A stretch of 64,000 bases of DNA from Thermoplasmata archaeon. GTDB lineage: Archaea > Thermoplasmatota > Thermoplasmata > Lutacidiplasmatales > UBA184. How positions within the stretch are numbered: the stretch's first letter is position 1; each line of letters starts with the position of its first letter. Shown in pieces: positions 59,839 to 64,000 of this stretch. Both the position numbers and the translations under genes were made by a program. The DNA is taken from positions 181,300-245,299 of the forward strand of contig JAKIWL010000003.1 of assembly GCA_022750055.1 (NCBI GenBank), written 5' to 3'. The notes under the pieces were generated by a model, which was not told where the DNA came from, did no database searches, and saw only the letters and a program-made list of their open reading frames with translations.

Positions 59839-61512
59839 TCACCTCGCGTTTGTGGGCCGGCCGCTTGCGGGGTCGGGCGCGGCGTTCAGGATCCGGTCTG
59901 CGTGGGTCCAACCTCGCCGGGCGAGTCCGATCGAGAGCTCGAGGTCGGCGAAATCCCCCACCGCTTTCGATCCCGCGCTCAGAACGAGAGACGTCCCGGC
60001 ATCCACCGCCCGCCGGATCGATCCGGAGTCGAGTCCGTCCATCGGTCCGTCCGGAGTGACCTCGAGGGCCACCCCGACGTTCCTGCCCCACTCGATCCAA
60101 GGCGACGCGCGTTCCCCGATCGGCTCGGAAGGGTCCGTGGCGAACCTGAGATGTCCAAGAAACCAGGGAAAGAATGGGACTCGCTCCGTGGGCGCCGGCG
60201 CAGGCGGGCGAGGCGTTCCATCCCCCGGCAGGCCCACGAGGTAGTCCACGCCCGGGGGCAATTCCCGCATGGCCTCGATCTCCCCCAGGGGAGCCTCGTA
60301 GCCGACCAGGAGGCGCGGAGCGGCAGGTCCACCCTTCGCCGGCCACTCCGAACGAAGGCGGCGGACCCGCCGAGTCCAATCCGTCCCTTCGTGAGGGCCC
60401 GGGAGGACGACGCCCACATACTGGAGGCCTTGCCGGGTGGCCCCTGCGGCCATCTCGGAGAGCTCTCCGTCCGAACCCAGGAGATGCTGATGCAGTTCCC
60501 CGCGCAGGTCGCTCAAGTTCACGAGGCTCGGCACTCTCCCCAGAGCGGCGCCGTCAAGCTCGCCCTGGTTCTCCCGGATCTCGGGAGGGATCCAGGGTAG
60601 GTCTAGAGCCCGATAGACCTCCTCCTCGGTCGCCCCCGCCACGCGAACCTCACCCCGGAGGACGCCGTATTCGTTGATCTTCAATCCCCGCTCCCGCGCC
60701 CACGTCCGAAGCCGCACGTTGTGGTCCTTCGAGCCGGTGAAGTACTGGAGGGCTGCGCCGAAGCTCTCGGGCGGCACCACTCGGAGGTCGACCTGGATTC
60801 CGGGGTCAAGGATCACCGTACACTTCGTTTCCCCTTTCACGACGATCTGACGTACCCCGGGCAACTTGGCGAAGGTCTCGATCGCCGCTCCCGGGGAACC
60901 CGAGGTTGCCAGGATGTCAATGTCGCCGACGGATTCTCGTCGGCGACGGAGGCTTCCGGCGATCTCGACCTGATCGACGAGGGCGGCGGCAACGATCGCA
61001 CGGACCACGCCCTGGGCGATCGCCCACGCGGTCCGAAGCGGGAGGCGACGGGCGACGGTGCCGGACGCCTTCTCGAGATCGCGTCTCAGATTTTGGATCT
61101 TTCGGGGGCCAAAACCCGCAACTCCGGAGAGCCGGTCGTGTCCGATCGCATCGAGGAGCGCGGCGGGGCTGTCAATGCCCAGCTCTCGGTAGAAACGAGA
61201 GGCGGTCTTCGGTCCGACCCCTGGGATCCGCATCAGGGCGAGTACTCCGGGTGGGATCTCCTGTTTCAGCCGCTCGTAGTACTCGACCTTCCCGGAGTCG
61301 AGGTACTCCTCGATCTTTCGGCGGATGGCCTCGCCGACCCCCGGGATCGCTCCGAGGAGGTCGTTCTGCCGCAGCGTCCGGAGGTCCTCCCCGGCTCCGA
61401 GGATCGAGCGCGCGGCCCTGCGGTAGGCCTCCGGCTTGAACCGTTCGCTCTTGAGCTCGAGAAGGTCCGCGATCCCCAGGAGGACCTCCGAGACCTCGAC
61501 GTTGACCGACAT
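59839..61512 (-). CDS. polX: DNA polymerase X family protein with eroded C-terminal PHP domain
   Basis: Repair-type polymerase of 557 residues. The 8-kDa and helix-hairpin-helix regions (IPGVGEAIRRKI, IPGVGPKTASRFY, VAGFGPRKIQNL) precede the palm with the catalytic triad at Asp197, Asp199 (GDIDI) and Asp242 (VDLRV); SLRRRRESVGD and FTGSKDHNVRLR are typical. The C-terminal PHP domain (from about 334) keeps HxH in ELHQHLLGSDG and some later ligands, but the DH, one central His and the final DAH have been replaced (VVLPGP, VGLPGD, SAGSKAV). The 3'-5' nuclease activity is therefore probably lost. ATG 61512 is chosen over an upstream ATG. Confidence 0.92.
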   Translation of the reverse strand: MSVNVEVSEVLLGIADLLELKSERFKPEAYRRAARSILGAGEDLRTLRQNDLLGAIPGVGEAIRRKIEEYLDSGKVEYYERLKQEIPPGVLALMRIPGVGPKTASRFYRELGIDSPAALLDAIGHDRLSGVAGFGPRKIQNLRRDLEKASGTVARRLPLRTAWAIAQGVVRAIVAAALVDQVEIAGSLRRRRESVGDIDILATSGSPGAAIETFAKLPGVRQIVVKGETKCTVILDPGIQVDLRVVPPESFGAALQYFTGSKDHNVRLRTWARERGLKINEYGVLRGEVRVAGATEEEVYRALDLPWIPPEIRENQGELDGAALGRVPSLVNLSDLRGELHQHLLGSDGELSEMAAGATRQGLQYVGVVLPGPHEGTDWTRRVRRLRSEWPAKGGPAAPRLLVGYEAPLGEIEAMRELPPGVDYLVGLPGDGTPRPPAPAPTERVPFFPWFLGHLRFATDPSEPIGERASPWIEWGRNVGVALEVTPDGPMDGLDSGSIRRAVDAGTSLVLSAGSKAVGDFADLELSIGLARRGWTHADRILNAAPDPASGRPTNAR

Positions 61513-61701
61513 GCGACCGGTCCGAACGGCCGTTCGATGGAAAAGTCCGACTGTCTCGTCCCAAACCCTCCGGAGGCAGCCCCACCCATGCGAGCCCTGA
61601 CGCAACCACTCGGCGCACGGATTTGCCAGGGGCTCGCCGAGCGCCGGGGGCGGCGGGACGCACCCCCGTTCCGCGCGGGTCAGGGCCCCGGACGGCTCGA
61701 A

Positions 61702-61785
61702 CTATCCCGGCCCGGGAAACGGCATCGGCGGTCCCGGGGCCGGCCACGGACCGGACCCCGGCCCTCCGGGCAGGGGGATCGGCAT
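61702..61785 (-). CDS. Possible 27-residue Pro/Gly-rich peptide
   Basis: A tiny frame starting four bases after the stop of the next upstream minus gene (TGAGCCGATG). The product is about half proline and a quarter glycine, with Met and Trp interspersed. It could be coupled to that gene as a separate peptide, or be the frame-shifted tail of it. Size and composition make it doubtful. Confidence 0.25.
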   Translation of the reverse strand: MPIPLPGGPGSGPWPAPGPPMPFPGPG

Positions 61786-61789
61786 CGGC

Positions 61790-62041
61790 TCAATCCTCGA
61801 GCAGCTTCTCGATCCGTTCGAGGATCTCGCTCTCGACCTTGTCGCCCTTCCGGCCGCCTTCCCAACGCGCGTCGACGAGCTTGACGAGCTCCCCGGCGAG
61901 CTGGTCCATCCACGGGCCTTCCTGTGCCTCGAACCGTTTCTTGATCTTCTCACGCAGCAGTTCGTTGTACGCCCGATACGCGCTCCACACCCACGGCCCG
62001 TAGGACGGTCCGTGTCCGCACTCTTCCTCTCCTTCTCCCAT
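61790..62041 (-). CDS. Small charged helical protein of unknown function
   Basis: Not recognised. The 83-residue protein is highly charged with amphipathic helices (AYNELLREKIKKRFEAQEGP, SEILERIEKLLED) and a Trp/Tyr-rich N-terminal part (YGPWVWSAYRAY). A CGHGP near the start is the only Cys/His cluster. It is probably cytosolic and oligomeric. A TATA-like GATAGGATACTC is about 37 bases before ATG 62041. Confidence 0.7.
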   Translation of the reverse strand: MGEGEEECGHGPSYGPWVWSAYRAYNELLREKIKKRFEAQEGPWMDQLAGELVKLVDARWEGGRKGDKVESEILERIEKLLED

Positions 62042-62134
62042 GTGTTCTCGTTCCCGGTCGCCTTGCGACCGAGTATCCTATCGGAAGGAGAGGGATATTG
62101 AGCGAAGAACGGGGGACCCGGTCACGGGTCCGGG

Positions 62135-62731
62135 CTAGTTCGCGAGATTCGGACGCTCGTCGCGGGAGAACCGGGTCAGGTCTTCGTCGGACGGGGTCCG
62201 GGGGGTGTCGCGCACCGAGTCCAGGGCGCGGGCGAGGAGCGCATAGGCCGCGTCGTCCGCCTCGGGGCTCGTGGAATCGGCATCAGCGAGTACGCGAAGC
62301 GTGCCCCGCCGGACCGAGAGCATCGCGTGCTCCGAGGTCGTCCCCAGGGTCCATACAAGCCACGGATCCCCGGGATGTTCGTAAACCCCAAGCCATCGGA
62401 GCGGACCGAGCCAGCGACCGGCGAGGCGGCCGAGCAGGTCGTGGGCCGATACGTTCGGCGGCAACCGCACCGACGCGACCGTCCGTGCCCGAGGGGGCCC
62501 CGAGGCAGCCCGCGGGGGCACCGGTTCCCGGAGCGCATACCCATTCTCGGATCGGAGGACCATGCCCTCACGCTCCAGCCGTCGGAGGGCGCGGACGAGA
62601 GACTCCGGGTGGACCTTCAGAGTTCGTCGTAGCCCGTTGAACGCGAGCGTCCCCGAATTGCTGGCCAGCGCGCCGAGGACCCGTTCGTCCACCCGGGCAT
62701 GAGGGCCGACCTCCATGTCCCAGTCCTTCAC
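62135..62731 (-). CDS. Winged-helix transcription regulator
   Basis: A 198-residue protein with an N-terminal winged helix (VDERVLGALASNSGTLAFNG, RTLKVHPESLVRALRRLERE, GMVLRSENGYALR) followed by a roughly 110-residue domain with alternating strands (RTVASVRLPPNVSAHDLLGR, WLGPLRWLGVYEHPG) and an acidic C-terminus. It resembles archaeal Lrp/PadR-type sensors in layout, but the second domain is not identified. GTG 62731 coincides with the predicted transcription start from the TATA-like TCTATACC near 62757; ATG 62716 is the alternative. Confidence 0.8.
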   Translation of the reverse strand: MKDWDMEVGPHARVDERVLGALASNSGTLAFNGLRRTLKVHPESLVRALRRLEREGMVLRSENGYALREPVPPRAASGPPRARTVASVRLPPNVSAHDLLGRLAGRWLGPLRWLGVYEHPGDPWLVWTLGTTSEHAMLSVRRGTLRVLADADSTSPEADDAAYALLARALDSVRDTPRTPSDEDLTRFSRDERPNLAN

Positions 62732-62835
62732 GGACCCGGAATCGACGAGGACGGGTATAGACGCGTGGTTACCCGGACGTAGCCAAGTAGAGGGGCCGAT
62801 CGAGAGGGGGTGCCGGGGTGAAGGCGAACCCGGGG

Positions 62836-63480
62836 CTACCTCGGGGGCGGCTGTCGGATCGCGCGCCGCTCGAGCAGGGCGCCATAGGCTGGGATCCGCC
62901 CCCACCGGCCTCCCAGGAACTCGGTCCGCAGGAACTGGAACCGTTCCTCGAAGACCCCAGTCACCTCCGACACGGACGGCCGGTGGGACGGTCCGAGCGG
63001 GCGGGTGTATTCGCGTGCGACCCACGCGAGGGCGAGGCGACCCCCCGGTCGAAGGACCCGAGCGAGCTCCGACACGTAACGGGTACGGGATCGGATCGGG
63101 AGGGTGTGGAAGCAACCCACGTCGATGGCCCCCGCGAAGCGCGAGCGAGGGTACGGGAGGGCGAGCGCGTCGGCGACGCGGAAATCAGCCCGAGTCCGGA
63201 GGCGGCGAGCCCGTCCGGCCGCGGCCGAAATGGCCGAAGGGGCCACGTCGATCCCGCTCACTCGATATCCGGATCGGGCGAGGAACAGGGAGTTGGTCCC
63301 GGCTCCGCATCCGACGTCGAGGACCCGGCCCCCGTCGGCAAGCCAGTGTTGCGAGACCGATCGCCGGATCCACTCGAACGGTCGGGAAGAAAACCATGGG
63401 AGTTGCCGATAGGGAGTTTGTTCGTAGACCTGCCGCCACCGACGACGGGCCGGTTCGGGCAACCCTCGACGCCGGACCAT
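62836..63480 (-). CDS. Class I SAM-dependent methyltransferase
   Basis: A 214-residue Rossmann-fold methyltransferase. SAM motif I is VLDVGCGAGTNSLFLARSGY and the acidic end of strand 2 is GIDVAPSAI. The motif II/III region is RVADALALPYP, FAGAIDVGCFHTL, and the post-motif is LARVLRPGGRLALAWVA. It is related to ubiquinone/tellurite-resistance-type enzymes. Substrate is unknown. The N-terminus WRQVYEQTPYRQLPWFS is typical of TehB/thiopurine-like members. TATA-like GGCTTAAGGC lies about 43 bases upstream of ATG 63480. Confidence 0.9.
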   Translation of the reverse strand: MVRRRGLPEPARRRWRQVYEQTPYRQLPWFSSRPFEWIRRSVSQHWLADGGRVLDVGCGAGTNSLFLARSGYRVSGIDVAPSAISAAAGRARRLRTRADFRVADALALPYPRSRFAGAIDVGCFHTLPIRSRTRYVSELARVLRPGGRLALAWVAREYTRPLGPSHRPSVSEVTGVFEERFQFLRTEFLGGRWGRIPAYGALLERRAIRQPPPR

Positions 63481-63659
63481 CCCTGCACCCCCAAACGCCG
63501 TCGGGTCGACGACGGCTCCTTCGCCTTAAGCCTTCGTTCTCCGAAGGCGGGACGTCGGTCCGACGACCGGGCGGAAGGGGCCCGCCCGGCGTAGCTACGG
63601 TACTCGACCGGCCCGGGGGTGCGGTCCACCCGGGCGGGTATCGCCTGTCCCGCTCACAG

Positions 63660-63669
63660 TTTATTATAG
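63660..63669 (+). promoter_or_regulatory. TATA-like box of the last small gene
   Basis: The sequence tttattatag is centred about 26 bases before ATG 63690, the typical leaderless spacing. Confidence 0.6.
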
Positions 63670-63689
63670 GGGTGACACTCGCATCGTCC

Positions 63690-63920
63690 ATGCCCGACAC
63701 CTCCTCCAAAAGCTCGACCGCTCAGGCCCCCGATTCGGCGATCGCCCAGATCGTTCAGATGAATCCACGACGCGTCACGGTCACGCTCACTCTGCCGGTC
63801 TCCGGCGGGGAAGGCCGACCCACGGTCACTCTCGAATGGTCCCGGGAAGACACGACGATGCCCCTCAGTGACCTCCTACTGCGGATCGAATCTTACGTGA
63901 GCCGTTTCGGCAGCAAGTAG
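63690..63920 (+). CDS. Small protein of unknown function
   Basis: Not recognised. The 76-residue protein has a disordered Ser/Thr-rich start, strands (RRVTVTLTLPVSGG, PTVTLEWS), and a C-terminal helix (LSDLLLRIESYVSRFG). ATG 63690 is supported by a strong TATA box, and the upstream open frame is antisense to the methyltransferase gene. The last 80 bases of the window contain nothing recognisable. Confidence 0.75.
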   Translation: MPDTSSKSSTAQAPDSAIAQIVQMNPRRVTVTLTLPVSGGEGRPTVTLEWSREDTTMPLSDLLLRIESYVSRFGSK

Positions 63921-64000
63921 GATCGGGCCGTCGATCGGTACTGTCAGAAGAGGCTCCTCTCGGGGCGTCACCACTGCGAGCGTTCCGAACGCCGGCGTGC

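Noticed and set aside
1-64000. CRISPR arrays, insertion sequences, prophage genes, rRNA, SRP RNA and RNase P RNA
   Set aside because: No regularly spaced repeats, transposase or phage-like proteins were found, and the conserved blocks expected for these RNAs were not seen by eye. A covariance search would be needed to exclude divergent RNAs.

Overview
The window is archaeal chromosome. It encodes sn-glycerol-1-phosphate dehydrogenase (archaeal lipids), the archaeal GatD/GatE Glu-tRNA(Gln) amidotransferase, Spt5, an MptE-type pterin pyrophosphokinase, a UPF0179 protein, a Hel308-like helicase and RqcH. Base composition is very GC-rich and TATA-like boxes stand out about 25-30 bases before many start codons. 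The gene families fit a GC-rich Thermoplasmatota-like lineage, but that rank is inference from memory and not shown by the sequence. The metabolism suggested is heterotrophic: aconitase, isocitrate dehydrogenase, acyl-CoA dehydrogenase, acetyl-CoA synthetase and ammonium uptake. No insertion sequence, prophage, CRISPR array or rRNA was seen, so this is ordinary core chromosome with lineage-specific inserts.

Layout. 1-7842: aconitase (cut by the window edge), dCTP deaminase, a PHP phosphoesterase, leucyl-tRNA synthetase, QueE, G1P dehydrogenase, UPF0179 and tRNA-Pro. 7959-17681: a zinc protein overlapping RqcH tail to tail, acyl-CoA dehydrogenase coupled to a Ski2-like helicase, a degenerate Orc1/Cdc6-like ATPase beside an AT-rich repeat, and isocitrate dehydrogenase. 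18219-24593: a large membrane protein, MptE, and the ftsZ-secE-spt5-rpl11 information-processing cluster, which ends after L11. 24598-29279: HAD phosphatase-gatE-gatD as a chain of 4-base overlaps, tRNA-Arg and a ferredoxin. 29721-36865: an ABC exporter, tiny coupled ORFs, RNase H, cyclophilin, membrane proteins and aspartate kinase. 37081-41472: kelch and PH-domain membrane proteins ending in zinc ribbons, plus a LURP-one-like gene split by a frame change. 41785-54614: MsrA, acetyl-CoA synthetase/aldo-keto reductase, a TMEM175 pseudogene, two SDRs, pirin, M3 peptidase, quinone-reductase-like protein and thymidylate kinase. 54682-63920: ammonium transporter, GltD-like oxidoreductase, a HAD pseudoenzyme, OB-fold protein, PolX with an eroded PHP domain, winged-helix regulator, methyltransferase and small proteins.

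The most unusual feature is that both tRNA genes, Pro(TGG) and Arg(GCG), carry a 31-34 base hairpin insertion at the same place in the D-loop, which looks like a non-canonical archaeal tRNA intron site. Other recurring themes are catalytic families that have lost key residues (Orc1-like, HAD, PolX-PHP, SDR), start/stop overlaps of four bases (ATGA, GTGA, TTGA), and leaderless or very short-leader transcription.
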